This document shows positions 45,488 through 55,631 of a DNA stretch of 64,000 nt, piece after piece; positions within the stretch are counted from its first letter, which is position 1; each line of letters begins with the position of its first letter. A program made the translations under genes and the position numbers. The stretch is taken from the NCBI GenBank assembly GCA_964017065.1, contig OZ024784.1, positions 17,775,152 through 17,839,151 on the forward strand. The letters run 5' to 3'. The notes under the pieces are model-generated. The model made no database searches. It saw nothing but the letters and a program-made list of their open reading frames with translations, and was not told where the DNA came from. The DNA comes from Haliclona indistincta. Lineage: Eukaryota > Porifera > Demospongiae > Haplosclerida > Chalinidae.

Positions 45488-46980
45488 ACTAGGCACCAAA
45501 GGTGCTGATGCCTCGGTGGAGCACACAGGGACAACCGACAGTAAACCAGGCCAAAGGTGCAGATGCGTCGGTGGAATGCAACAATTTCACATACACAGCA
45601 ACAAACTGCAGCTGTTCTTGTACCTTTCTGTACAGCAATCACAATGCAGTATAATAGTTATGCAATCAGAAGCCAATCAGTGCTGACCACTAATTCAACT
45701 GGGCGTGTCTATATTTATGCCTCGGTGGGCGGAGCCACGAGGCATACAGTAGTCGTGGTGTCATTCAGTCATTCTGTCTGTCAGTCTGTCGCAACGATTT
45801 CTCGTCGCTCGCTAAAAGCTAAGCGCTGAAACGTGCAACACAAGCTAAAGTCGATATTTGCTTGAAAATGAATTGTAAAGATTTTGGTTATAAGGCTCTG
45901 TTCGTGAGTTACTGCGTCACCTGGTTCGGTTTTGTAGCGCGCGCTGAAAGTTAAGCCCTGAAACTAGCAATGCAAGTAGAACACGGTATTATCTCGCTTT
46001 CGATCAAGTGAAAACTTTATACGAAGCTTAGTTTGTGAGTTATGGCGCAATTTGCTCACTCGTGATCGATCATGGCTGTTGCTGGCGATCTGGAGTTCTT
46101 CAAAGGCAAAGCTATCCACAGTTGACTGCCAAAAAGCTGATAGGTTAGAATTTCACTACAGCAATAATGTAAGCAAGCTATGGACACTATCTCGCTTGTG
46201 TGCTGTGCCCTGCACTTGAACTGAACATTATAGACACGCCCAGTTGAATTAGTGGTCAGCACTGATTGGCTTCTAATTGCATAACTATTATACTGCATTG
46301 TGATCGCTGTACAGAAAGGCATAATAGCTGCAGTTTGTTGCTGTGTATGTTTACTGTACAGGAATTGTGCTATAGTTTGTATAGTTTACTGTAGCTAGTC
46401 CTGCTGTGTACTATGGAATTCCACCGAGGCATCAGCACCTTTGGTGCCTAGTGTTCAGGGCAACAGCACGTACAACGAGCGAGATAGCTTGCTTACACAA
46501 TTTCTTTAGACATACGATGTAACCTATCAGCTTCTAGGCAGTCAACTGTGGATAGTTCTGTCTACGGAGAACTCCAGATCGCCAGCAACGGCCATCGATC
46601 GCGAGGTAAGCAAAGCTATACGCCATAACTCTAGAACGCAGCTTCATATACAAGTCTGCCGTGCTGTTCTGAAGTAAAGGCGAACTCACTAGCTGTAAGG
46701 CAGCCAGCATTAGACAATTTTGTCGTTACATCAGCAACTAGATCGCCAGCCGGCGATCGCGAGGTAAGCAATCACGCTATAACTCACGAACAGAGCTTTA
46801 TAACCAAAATCCTTACAATTCATTTTCAAGCAAATATCGACTTTAGCTTGTGTTGCACGTTTCAGCGCTTAGTTTTCAGCGAGCGACGAGAAATCCTGCC
46901 GACAGACAGACACATACATACATACACAAACGAACTACTGTACTAGCTGTATGCCTCGTGGCTCCGCCCACCGAGGCATA
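45488..46980. mobile_element. Two interdigitated inverted-repeat elements
   Basis: Repeat X: 45488 (ACTAGGCACCAAAGGTGCTG) to 46452 (reverse copy), arms about 220 bp including the 45622-45708 / 46233-46318 match. Repeat Y: 45716 (TATGCCTCGGTGGGCGGAGC, itself a hairpin with CACGAGGCATA) to 46980, with inner matches 45835-45913 / 46778-46856 and 46064-46180 / 46510-46605. The right arm of X lies in the spacer of Y, so order is X-left, Y-left, X-right, Y-right. No coding sequence recognised. Confidence 0.85.
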
Positions 46981-47493
46981 AAAATTGAAGATGCATGTGA
47001 CTTAGCCCTGGCAAAAATTTATGTTATTGCTCAGTATTAAATCTTACAATTACCATTGTTTATTGTGTAGACATGCAGGAAATCATGGTGCGAACAAACT
47101 GTCTATTATAAATTTGGTAGACAGCTACAATAAAACATTGGTAAACTATAGTGTTATAGCTATACATGCAGTACTATTACGATTGCAGCATTGTAAACTA
47201 TAGTATTATGCAGTACTATACAATTACATAAAATCCTGCATTGCCGCATCTTAGCATTGAAAGTCATCAAAATAAACATTGAAACGTAAAAATCTCTCTT
47301 CATAATAAAAAAATTATTTTCACTGGCAATGACGAAAATTTATTAGCGATGATGTAATGATGTGTGTGTGCTTGTTTGTGTCTATATAAAGCAGCTTAGT
47401 AATGTATGATAAGTACATAATTATAGTAGATGTGCAGTATTTTTTACAGCAGCAATTAAGTTTTGTACATAGACTAAAATTTTGGTCCAGGTG
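46981..47493. other. Intergenic, 3' flank of first array gene
   Basis: AT-rich; no gene or repeat recognised. Confidence 0.45.
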
Positions 47494-50400
47494 TTAGAAG
47501 GTTTTGTAATCATCAGTGTCGTTGCTCTGAAGCATGCGAGCAGGAAAGCCCATGCTGTCCAATGAGTCATCAGACAAGGTTGCATGTGTATTTTCAGTAG
47601 AAGTCTTGCTGTAGAAGTTCTTAAGGCGTCGATGTATGGTAATGACTGTATACACAGCCAGGTAGATGATGGGCAGTAACATGGCTAGAATCTGCAACCA
47701 CGCTAGCACTATTACTGCTCTGCTTGGTTCAACACTGCCCCATACGAGAACAGAGTAGTTCAAGAGTGTAGCTGTGTTGACAAACAGTAGGTTGATTAAG
47801 ATAACAAGCTCGCTGATGTTGTGCCAAGACTCTTTGTGAGGACGTAGTATGACATGAATGAAGACAATCAAGAAGAGAATCACCTCAAGAGAAACATAAC
47901 ATGAGAATACTGATGGAGAGAAATATGTTGCAGTGGCTGCAGCACGATAGGCGAAGTAAAGTCCAGCAATGAATCGATACTTGTCTTTGAAAGTACTTTG
48001 GAATGAATCCAAAAAAGGCTCACAACTCATTCGTACCTTGGTGTAGATATTTGTCACTTTTGCATTGCAAATCTGCAAGTTAAAAATTTTGGTAACCACT
48101 GGCTCAAACACTAGAACACAAGGCAGTGGGATTATCATGAAAAGAAGGCAAATAATGGCAGGAACAGCATACGGCAGGTGGTCAGTACCAAGGAACATTA
48201 CATCACCATTGAATAAAGGAACAGTTTGCTCTCTCTCTTTACCAATGCGCCGAAGAGTTATTGGTATCAAAATTTGGAAAGTTGTTCTTGAACATAAAAA
48301 GTAGCACAGCACTAGGAATGCCGACAGACCATCTACTATTGAACCTCTGATGTTTCTCCTGCCACATCGATTGCCAAGCTTCACACAGCAGTAGCAAGAA
48401 TTGAACCGAAGAACAAGAACAGTGGCTATAACGAGCATCACAGCATACAGTATAGTACAATAGCGAAACAGTAATAAGTCCATTGCATTAGCACCACTGA
48501 TAAGGCAAAAAGATAGGCCTTCTACGTTAAACGTGTTCAAATTAAATGAGCCATAAAAAATCCTTAAAGCTGTAAAAATATTTGTTGTGACTGTATCATT
48601 CACCTTTGATGATCCAAATGCATCTACAAATTGAGAGTCGAGCACCTGTGCATAAAAGACGAAGCTGTAGAGAGCTCCTGAAGTGAGACTGATATTGAAA
48701 ATAAGAATGACGAGGAAGACAGCAGTTACTGGAAGCAGCTCTGAGGCAATGTAAAGCAAAGGACCATACCAACATGTAACAAGCTCTTTACGATAGCACA
48801 AGAAGCCACGTGAGTGATAGAGCATAGTGTACCCATCAGCACATTTTCCACACAGTATTCCTCTTCGACTTTCACCACACACTATCTTTTCAAGTTCTTC
48901 TCTAGAAGTTGTTGTGTTTGGTAAGATATGCTGCCCACGTATGGGAACTCTATCACCGTAGTTACAGAAACTAGAATCACAAATTCCTGTGTACAGCGTA
49001 TCCTGAGACTCATTCCCAATGTAGCCAGCCCAGTTCCCAAGTGTAATCAATGCTGCATTGTTTTCACAATTACTTATTCCAGAATATCTGTCACTGGTTA
49101 TGAAGGCAGAGCATTGACACGCATTGCCTTTTTGAACAGTAAAGCCTGGAGGACAGTTTACCAGTTTAAATTCAATGGTAGCTCTTCTAATGACTGGGGC
49201 AACATTTTCTACAGATAATGCACCAGATTTGCCTGGGTTACCATAGATGATAACAGAGTTGTGTGTGATGGTCGCGTGGTTGAGTGACATCTTGGTTGTG
49301 GTATTTTGAAGACTTGCCTTAAGAATGAACATCTTTCCAACATCATTGCCCATCTCATCAATTTGACTTATGTTTAAGTGGAGTGGAAATCCTGGAATCG
49401 ATCCATATGTAGAATTCAAGCAGTCTATTTTCTGTGGAATTGTAGATATGCTGCCATTGTAAATCCCGTCACTAAAGATAAAATTTCCAATGCATTTTCC
49501 TTTGAAAATTTCTGCTGTTGTTAGTCCCTTTTTAATCCTAAACTGGCATAATCCCAAGCAAGGAGCCAAAGATATCGCATAGATATCATTACCAATTCCA
49601 GTAAAGGCCTTGTTTCCAGAGAATACGAGTGTGATATTGTCATCATAGTCTTCTAACATTAGCTTGTTCGGATACAAGAAGCATACATCAGTGTAAGTAT
49701 ACCCATGAGCTTGAGCTGGCATTGCACATATGGCTCCACCATAAGATGCTGAGTTGTTAACAAACTCTAAATAAGTGTTATTTTTCAGTTGCATGCGTGA
49801 ATTGCCTGTGAGTTGAACTGCTCCTCCTTGTTCTCCAGTGTTCCGAATAAATGTCACAGAACTGTCATGGCTAAAAATCAAAAGACTCGAGGCACTGTAC
49901 AAAGCAGTGGCTTTGTTGTCAGCAAATAATGTGGAACCCAAGAATCTTACTGTAATTTCGCTAGTCTGGAAAACAGTTTTTTTAGTTTGTTCATCAGAGT
50001 GAATATGAGTTGGCACATTTCCAATGAATTGAGTGTCCTTGAAGCTCACTTTAATAATGTAGATTGACCCATGCTGTATAGACAAGTCTGGTCTAATGTC
50101 TACTGCTGCTCCACCTGTAGCAGAATTGCTCACAAAACTGCAGTTGGTAAACGTTATATTGTTCCTCATATTTGGTTTAACTTTATTATTTGTTGAAGTA
50201 AAAATTGAAACACCTCCTCCAATATAGCCAACGTTACCTATGAATTGCACCGATTCAAACAAGACTGAGCAATTTCTTGGAAAGTCTGGTAAAAGAGTCT
50301 GGTCAAATATAGTAAAACCCACATCAGCTCCTCCTCCTCCAAACACTTCACCATGATTTGCCATGAAAACTGAATTGTTGACAATAACTTGACATTCACT

Positions 50401-51267
50401 GCTGTTGTCACTCACTTGCACAAACAGTCCTCCTCCATAGGTGCTGGTATTGTTTTCGAAGTGACAACTGCTAATCACAACTTGAATGTTGAATGAATTT
50501 CGGAAAAATATCATGCGCATACCACCACCTTTTTCAGTCAATCTTGGTTTGAACCTTTCTTTTTCTTGTAATTTGATGTTGTTCGAGTTGTTTTCAAATC
50601 TGCAGTTTCTGATATCATAGTGCGTTTTGTTGCGGTCTTTTTGGTATAGTACTGGCTTGAAAATAATCACCAGTCCACCTCCTCCGTGAGTATGATCTGT
50701 TTCAGGTCCTGTCAGCTTGTTGTTCCTAAACGTAACATCAATTAGACTCAAGTTTTCAAAACAATTTTGTATAACAAGACCATATCCATTGCTGTTGGTT
50801 ACCACTAATCCTTGCAAGACTACATTAGTTGTGTTCATGAAGACAATAGACTTACTAGCATTGCCTGTAATCTTAATCAATTCTTCAATTTGCACACCAC
50901 AAGAGTCGATAGTGAAGTCACGTAGTTCAATATTGGAGGATTGATTGAAGACCAGTCCAGCATTCATGTGATGGCAGGAGATGTGAGTGTACTGAGAGCC
51001 CTGTCCTCTGATGGTGATATTACTCACCCGGGTGAAGCTGAGTGAGTGGGTCAGGTTACAGCTGCCATTAGTCAGTTCAAGGACAGCATTCTTGGGCAAT
51101 AGTTCAGAGTCCAGGCTGTCCAGTGTTTGGCAGTTGCTGTGTTGGCCGCCCAAATGCTGAATATTACAGCAAAGTATTGTCACTTGCGAGGCAGACAGAC
51201 CATTCATGCTGAAAAAAGCAATGATCAAAGAGAAATTGATCATCATTGACGACGACATTGCTAGCAT
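47494..51267 (-). CDS. Beta-helix, Cys-rich multipass membrane protein, array copy 1
   Basis: Intronless, 1,257 residues. N-terminal hydrophobic signal (SLIIAFFSMNGLSASQ). Residues about 40-700 have many NxT/S sites and Gly-rich beta-helix turns (FENNTSTYGGGLFVQ, VGYIGGGVSI, FVSNSATGGAAVDI), as in pectin-lyase-fold/Pmp-like proteins. A Cys module follows (CPPGFTVQKGNACQCS; CGESRRGILCGKCADGYT). The membrane region spans about 828-1215 with roughly 8-9 helices. Conserved loops are CGRRNIRGSIVDGLSAFLVL and EPFLDSFQSTFKDKYRF. The cytoplasmic tail is short. A surface receptor or adhesion role is inferred from the architecture; no ligand known. It is the most diverged member of the minus-strand array. 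Confidence 0.82.
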   Translation of the reverse strand: MLAMSSSMMINFSLIIAFFSMNGLSASQVTILCCNIQHLGGQHSNCQTLDSLDSELLPKNAVLELTNGSCNLTHSLSFTRVSNITIRGQGSQYTHISCHHMNAGLVFNQSSNIELRDFTIDSCGVQIEELIKITGNASKSIVFMNTTNVVLQGLVVTNSNGYGLVIQNCFENLSLIDVTFRNNKLTGPETDHTHGGGGLVIIFKPVLYQKDRNKTHYDIRNCRFENNSNNIKLQEKERFKPRLTEKGGGMRMIFFRNSFNIQVVISSCHFENNTSTYGGGLFVQVSDNSSECQVIVNNSVFMANHGEVFGGGGADVGFTIFDQTLLPDFPRNCSVLFESVQFIGNVGYIGGGVSIFTSTNNKVKPNMRNNITFTNCSFVSNSATGGAAVDIRPDLSIQHGSIYIIKVSFKDTQFIGNVPTHIHSDEQTKKTVFQTSEITVRFLGSTLFADNKATALYSASSLLIFSHDSSVTFIRNTGEQGGAVQLTGNSRMQLKNNTYLEFVNNSASYGGAICAMPAQAHGYTYTDVCFLYPNKLMLEDYDDNITLVFSGNKAFTGIGNDIYAISLAPCLGLCQFRIKKGLTTAEIFKGKCIGNFIFSDGIYNGSISTIPQKIDCLNSTYGSIPGFPLHLNISQIDEMGNDVGKMFILKASLQNTTTKMSLNHATITHNSVIIYGNPGKSGALSVENVAPVIRRATIEFKLVNCPPGFTVQKGNACQCSAFITSDRYSGISNCENNAALITLGNWAGYIGNESQDTLYTGICDSSFCNYGDRVPIRGQHILPNTTTSREELEKIVCGESRRGILCGKCADGYTMLYHSRGFLCYRKELVTCWYGPLLYIASELLPVTAVFLVILIFNISLTSGALYSFVFYAQVLDSQFVDAFGSSKVNDTVTTNIFTALRIFYGSFNLNTFNVEGLSFCLISGANAMDLLLFRYCTILYAVMLVIATVLVLRFNSCYCCVKLGNRCGRRNIRGSIVDGLSAFLVLCYFLCSRTTFQILIPITLRRIGKEREQTVPLFNGDVMFLGTDHLPYAVPAIICLLFMIIPLPCVLVFEPVVTKIFNLQICNAKVTNIYTKVRMSCEPFLDSFQSTFKDKYRFIAGLYFAYRAAATATYFSPSVFSCYVSLEVILFLIVFIHVILRPHKESWHNISELVILINLLFVNTATLLNYSVLVWGSVEPSRAVIVLAWLQILAMLLPIIYLAVYTVITIHRRLKNFYSKTSTENTHATLSDDSLDSMGFPARMLQSNDTDDYKTF

Positions 51268-51609
51268 GTTGCCTGCGATATGTCTCAGATCACAATACTG
51301 TCTAGCAACATTGAAAGTGCTTACAATAACATTCGAAGCTGTTAAAAGGAACTGAACTACTTAGTGTAAGCAAAGGTTTCTCTTTTGGAAACACTCCCTT
51401 GGATCAATGAATATGTTATGTCAAGTGCTGTAAGTAGTGAAAATTATTTGGACATAAATCTATTCCCGTAAGGTTTCAAATTTATAATTTTATATTAAAT
51501 TATTGTACATGCATGCAGACACATAAGCGGTACATATAGTATTGTCTATAAGCTACAGGAGTCAGCAAGAAAGCACAAAACTACACAAACAAGAATTATA
51601 CTAATATTG
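51268..51609. other. Intergenic between array copies 1 and 2
   Basis: AT-rich, no gene. Should contain the promoter of copy 1. Confidence 0.45.
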
Positions 51610-54600
51610 TCAAAATGTCCTATAGCTGTTGCTGATAGTGACTTCATTGTTATCATTGAGAAGACGATAAGGAAGACTGTCATTAACATCAGCGCACTCA
51701 CGATTGACTGGAGTCTCCTTCTTCGTCTTTAGTGAAGACAATTTCTGGTATATTTTAATGGCTATGTAGACAACCATGTATCCAATGGAGACAGAGATCA
51801 GTAGTAACTGTACAATCATTAATGATGCTCCATTTGAATGGCGGTATGCTAGATTAAAAAGAGTGATTATCAATATAAATGTGATGTTTATGAAAAGAAA
51901 AATCTCCAGTAAATCGTGCCATTTCTTTTTATATGGTTGAAGAAATACGTGTAATAAAATTATGCAAATGAAGAGACAGATGGCAACGCCATAGTAATTC
52001 TCAGGGCCTTGGATAATCATGCCGGTTATTGTAATAAACACCAGACGGTAAAAGAAGTAAAGTCCAGCAAAGTAACGGTGTCTATCTTTGAAGCAAGCCT
52101 GGAAGGAGTCAAGAAATGGCATCAGCTTCAGTCGTAGTTTGTTGTAGTACCACTTTGGTGCTGTACTTGTGAAGCAGTCCATGCTGAACAGCTTAGTGAG
52201 TATGGGTTCCAGAATGAGGATAGTTGGTGGAGGAATCAAGATGAAGATCATACAAAGAAAAGCAGGCACAGCATACCAGAGATGATCTCCCTTGAGATAG
52301 TCCAGTTCACCATCAAATAAAGCCACAGTTGTATTCCATTTACAATATATGCCAATGAGATGCGAAGGAGTAAGTATGTGCGAGGTAATAGCAGCACATT
52401 GGAAGTAGCACAGCACTAGGAATGCTGACAGTCCATCTACTATAGACCCTCTAATGTTCCTCCTGCCACATCGTCTACACAGCTTCACACAGCTATAACA
52501 CGAGTGTACTCTCATGATCAAGATAGTGGCTATAACCAGAAAGAAAGCATATACCAGTGTGGCATATTTGATCATCAAAATATTCATGATAGTGTCAGTT
52601 TGAAAGATACAAAATCCTCCACCAATCCGTATGTCAAAAGCGAGGATACCTATAATTATTTCAAAGAAATCTACTAGATGGTTTGTAATCTGATTTCTTG
52701 TATAAATTGTTCCAAATGCAGTGATATTAAGTAGAGATATTATTTGAACATAGAAGATAAAACTGTAGACAGCTCCTGAAGTGAGACTGATGTTGAAGAG
52801 CAAGATAATGAGGAAGATGATAGTCACTGGAAGCAACTCTGAGACAATGTAGATAGGGATTCCGTATTGACAGCTGGTGGTGTTGCCACATGTGAAATTA
52901 CTAGAATGATAGTATACTGATGTATTTTGAACACATCTTCCACACAGTCGTCCATGCCTGTTTTCTCCACAAATCCGTTCCTCTAGTACTCGTGTATTGG
53001 CCTCGGGAGGTAAACTACAGAGAGGTTTTTTTTCATGACAGTTGATTTTTTGGTTGCATAATTGTGTTACACAGAGTCCAGTAAGCAAATTATCTTGTGT
53101 TGCGTTTTCAGAATTGTATCCTGCCCAATAGTTACTGGCTATTGCTGCTGTTCCATAATAGCACTCTATTGAGGTGTAGTCGAGTTTGTTTGAACAAACA
53201 CATTTCCTTGATGAATTTACAAATACAAATCCCGGACCACAATAAGATAACTCAAATCCTACAACACGTGTATATGTAGGACTTTCCAATAACAACTCTC
53301 CCTTGTCTCCTTGAAAGCCTAAAAGAATGATTGAGTTATTGTAATAATTAGCAACTTCGGCATTTTGTCCTGAACTCTGTACTCTGGCTGTGAAGGGGAA
53401 CAGTTGACTGACATTGCCTCCTAACTCATCGTATTGCACTATTTTTAAAGAAGCTTCTATACCAGGCTGAACTAAAATTTGAAAATCGAAGACAATTTTT
53501 TGGGGAGAAGTAGCAACATGTTTCTTAGAGTCTTTGAAAGTAAAATTTCCAAAGCAATTTCTTTTATAAAAGGTTAAATTTGCAGATTTATTGACTACGT
53601 CATTGCAAAATGCGTTACAGGGCTTTATGGATGTTGCATAAATATCGATGTAACCAATAATAGCTTTGTTGTTGTGGAAATCAAAAGAAACATTAGATGG
53701 TATTCTCCTGTGGTCCAATGTTAGAAAGCAAGTTTTTAGGTACATGTTTGAAGAGAGACGTTTTCTAGTTAAGGCACAAATGGCGCCGCTAAACTTGGTG
53801 GCTGTGTTATCTGTGAAGTAAAAGTAACTGTTGTTTCCAGCATAAAGAGCTGACTTACCAACCAGGACCATTGCTCCTCCTTGGTAACCAGTGTTGTTAC
53901 TGAAATAAGCAAAGCTATTAGTGTTATAGACAGCATTTGTTGAATAGTAAGTTGAATCAAGATGCAATGCTGTCCCATTGTTTCCTGTGAAGTTAGTGGT
54001 ACCAGAAAACGTAACTGTTATTTCAGAAATAAAGAATGCGCCATTTTGGTTGCCATCTAAGATACTGGTGATAGATTTAAATATCACAATATTACTTTCG
54101 AATTTACAGTCAGTAAAATAGACTCGATTTATGAACTTAGATCCATCTTTTGTGAAGACGCCTCTACTAGCAGTGACTGCTGCACCACATTGAGCAGAAT
54201 TATTCACAAAGAGACAGTTTATACAATCAAGGTGATTGTATTGTTTGATTTTTCTCACAGAAGAAGCGTAAGTTGACAAACCTCCACCAAATCCAGCAAT
54301 ATTACCAATAAAGGAAGAATTTAAAACAGTAACTGTATTGTTAGTTGGAAAAGACTCCTTGTAAGTATTATAACCTATGTCAAGACCTCCTCCACCTACA
54401 GATACTTTGTTGTCGGTAAACTTGCTATTCAAAATCAGTATCCTGCTATTAGATGCACTTCCACTCACACTAATCAGTGCTCCACCCCCAAAAACTGCAA
54501 TGTTGCCTTCTAGAATGTTACCATTCAGGGTAATGCTGCTATTGCTACTAACATCGTCAAAGAGAATTATTCGAATTCCACCACCTTTTTCACAGTACTT

Positions 54601-55326
54601 AGCATAAAATATTTTGTGTTTATTTGTGCTAGCGTTGTTGTATTGGAACGTATTGCCAGTGATAGTATAATTATTGTGTGGGTCTAGTACCTTCGTTCCA
54701 TAAAACAGTATCTGTAAAGCACCACCACCCAACCATTGAGATCGAGAGACTGTGTTGTTGATGAAATGAGAGTCAATCACTTGCACTAGTGATCCTGTGT
54801 TGATAAACGTAAGACCTTGACTAATGCTCCTGTACACCACAATATCTGATACACTGACTTGAGAACAATCAATGATTTGAATGGCTGTCCCATTGCCAGT
54901 GAGATGACTTCGGTTTGTGTTAACAATAGTTGCTCCACAGTTACTGATAGTGAAGCTTGTGAGGGTAATACATGAAGAGTTATCAAAGGCTATTCCTGCT
55001 CCATGGGTGTGTGAAATTTCGCAGTTGATGTGTGTTAGTGAGCGGCCTTTCCCAGTAATAGTTACATTCTCAACTCCACTGAAATTAGCTACTCCTTGAA
55101 GAGTGTAGTTAGTGTCATTGATCCTGATGGTTACATTGTTGAGCTTGTTACTAGTCACATACTCAGAGACCTTGACCAGAGACTGACAGGAGACCAGTGG
55201 GTCGTGTTCCTCAAGACAAGATGGAGTGTCACTCCCTTTCTCTGAGACGATTATTTCTCTGGCTGAGACACACCAACTCCAAGAGAGAAGACATGCTAAA
55301 AGTAGCTGCATCTTGAACAGCATCAT
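51610..55326 (-). CDS. Beta-helix, Cys-rich multipass membrane protein, array copy 2
   Basis: Intronless, 1,238 residues. Signal peptide MQLLLACLLSWSWCVSA, then REIIVSEKGSDTPSCLEEHD. Beta-helix-like repeats with N-glycosylation sites run to about 680 (GNIAVFGGGALISV, GNIAGFGGGLSTY, CGAAVTASRGVF). Cys modules SYCGPGFVFVNSSRKCVC and CGENRHGRLCGRCVQNTSVY follow. Multipass region shares CGRRNIRGSIVDGLSAFLVL with copy 1, and MPFLDSFQACFKDRHRYFAG is the conserved loop before the last helices. Close to copies 3 and 4 over most of its length. Its 3' end (FYRLVFITITGMIIQGPENY) is of the copy-3 type. Role inferred only. Confidence 0.83.
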   Translation of the reverse strand: MMLFKMQLLLACLLSWSWCVSAREIIVSEKGSDTPSCLEEHDPLVSCQSLVKVSEYVTSNKLNNVTIRINDTNYTLQGVANFSGVENVTITGKGRSLTHINCEISHTHGAGIAFDNSSCITLTSFTISNCGATIVNTNRSHLTGNGTAIQIIDCSQVSVSDIVVYRSISQGLTFINTGSLVQVIDSHFINNTVSRSQWLGGGALQILFYGTKVLDPHNNYTITGNTFQYNNASTNKHKIFYAKYCEKGGGIRIILFDDVSSNSSITLNGNILEGNIAVFGGGALISVSGSASNSRILILNSKFTDNKVSVGGGGLDIGYNTYKESFPTNNTVTVLNSSFIGNIAGFGGGLSTYASSVRKIKQYNHLDCINCLFVNNSAQCGAAVTASRGVFTKDGSKFINRVYFTDCKFESNIVIFKSITSILDGNQNGAFFISEITVTFSGTTNFTGNNGTALHLDSTYYSTNAVYNTNSFAYFSNNTGYQGGAMVLVGKSALYAGNNSYFYFTDNTATKFSGAICALTRKRLSSNMYLKTCFLTLDHRRIPSNVSFDFHNNKAIIGYIDIYATSIKPCNAFCNDVVNKSANLTFYKRNCFGNFTFKDSKKHVATSPQKIVFDFQILVQPGIEASLKIVQYDELGGNVSQLFPFTARVQSSGQNAEVANYYNNSIILLGFQGDKGELLLESPTYTRVVGFELSYCGPGFVFVNSSRKCVCSNKLDYTSIECYYGTAAIASNYWAGYNSENATQDNLLTGLCVTQLCNQKINCHEKKPLCSLPPEANTRVLEERICGENRHGRLCGRCVQNTSVYYHSSNFTCGNTTSCQYGIPIYIVSELLPVTIIFLIILLFNISLTSGAVYSFIFYVQIISLLNITAFGTIYTRNQITNHLVDFFEIIIGILAFDIRIGGGFCIFQTDTIMNILMIKYATLVYAFFLVIATILIMRVHSCYSCVKLCRRCGRRNIRGSIVDGLSAFLVLCYFQCAAITSHILTPSHLIGIYCKWNTTVALFDGELDYLKGDHLWYAVPAFLCMIFILIPPPTILILEPILTKLFSMDCFTSTAPKWYYNKLRLKLMPFLDSFQACFKDRHRYFAGLYFFYRLVFITITGMIIQGPENYYGVAICLFICIILLHVFLQPYKKKWHDLLEIFLFINITFILIITLFNLAYRHSNGASLMIVQLLLISVSIGYMVVYIAIKIYQKLSSLKTKKETPVNRECADVNDSLPYRLLNDNNEVTISNSYRTF

Positions 55327-55390
55327 AGTACTTGTGTTCTCACTGGAATCTTCAGACAGGTGTGATTTATTATTGTTTCAAGCTATAGTT
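55327..55390 (-). promoter_or_regulatory. Conserved upstream block of array copy 2
   Basis: The 60 bp before the start codon (agtacttgtgttctcactgg... to ...tttcaagctatag) are repeated before copies 3 (59346-59409) and 4 (63255-63318); likely shared leader/promoter. Confidence 0.55.
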
Positions 55391-55631
55391 TTCCTTTCAG
55401 TTTGACAATATTGATAAACAAACACGTTAAAAACTGAACATAAAAATAATAATTAATTTTGTTTTGTGTTCTTTTGTGCATATATGCACAATATATAAAA
55501 CTATTTGACTGCATGCTTATTCTTACTAACTGTTTACAATTACAAAATGTTGTTAAAATAAACTAAAGGATGTGTTTGTTGAAAACAATGAAAGGGAGTC
55601 ACACGTCTGAATGCTAAGTTGTTGTAAACTC

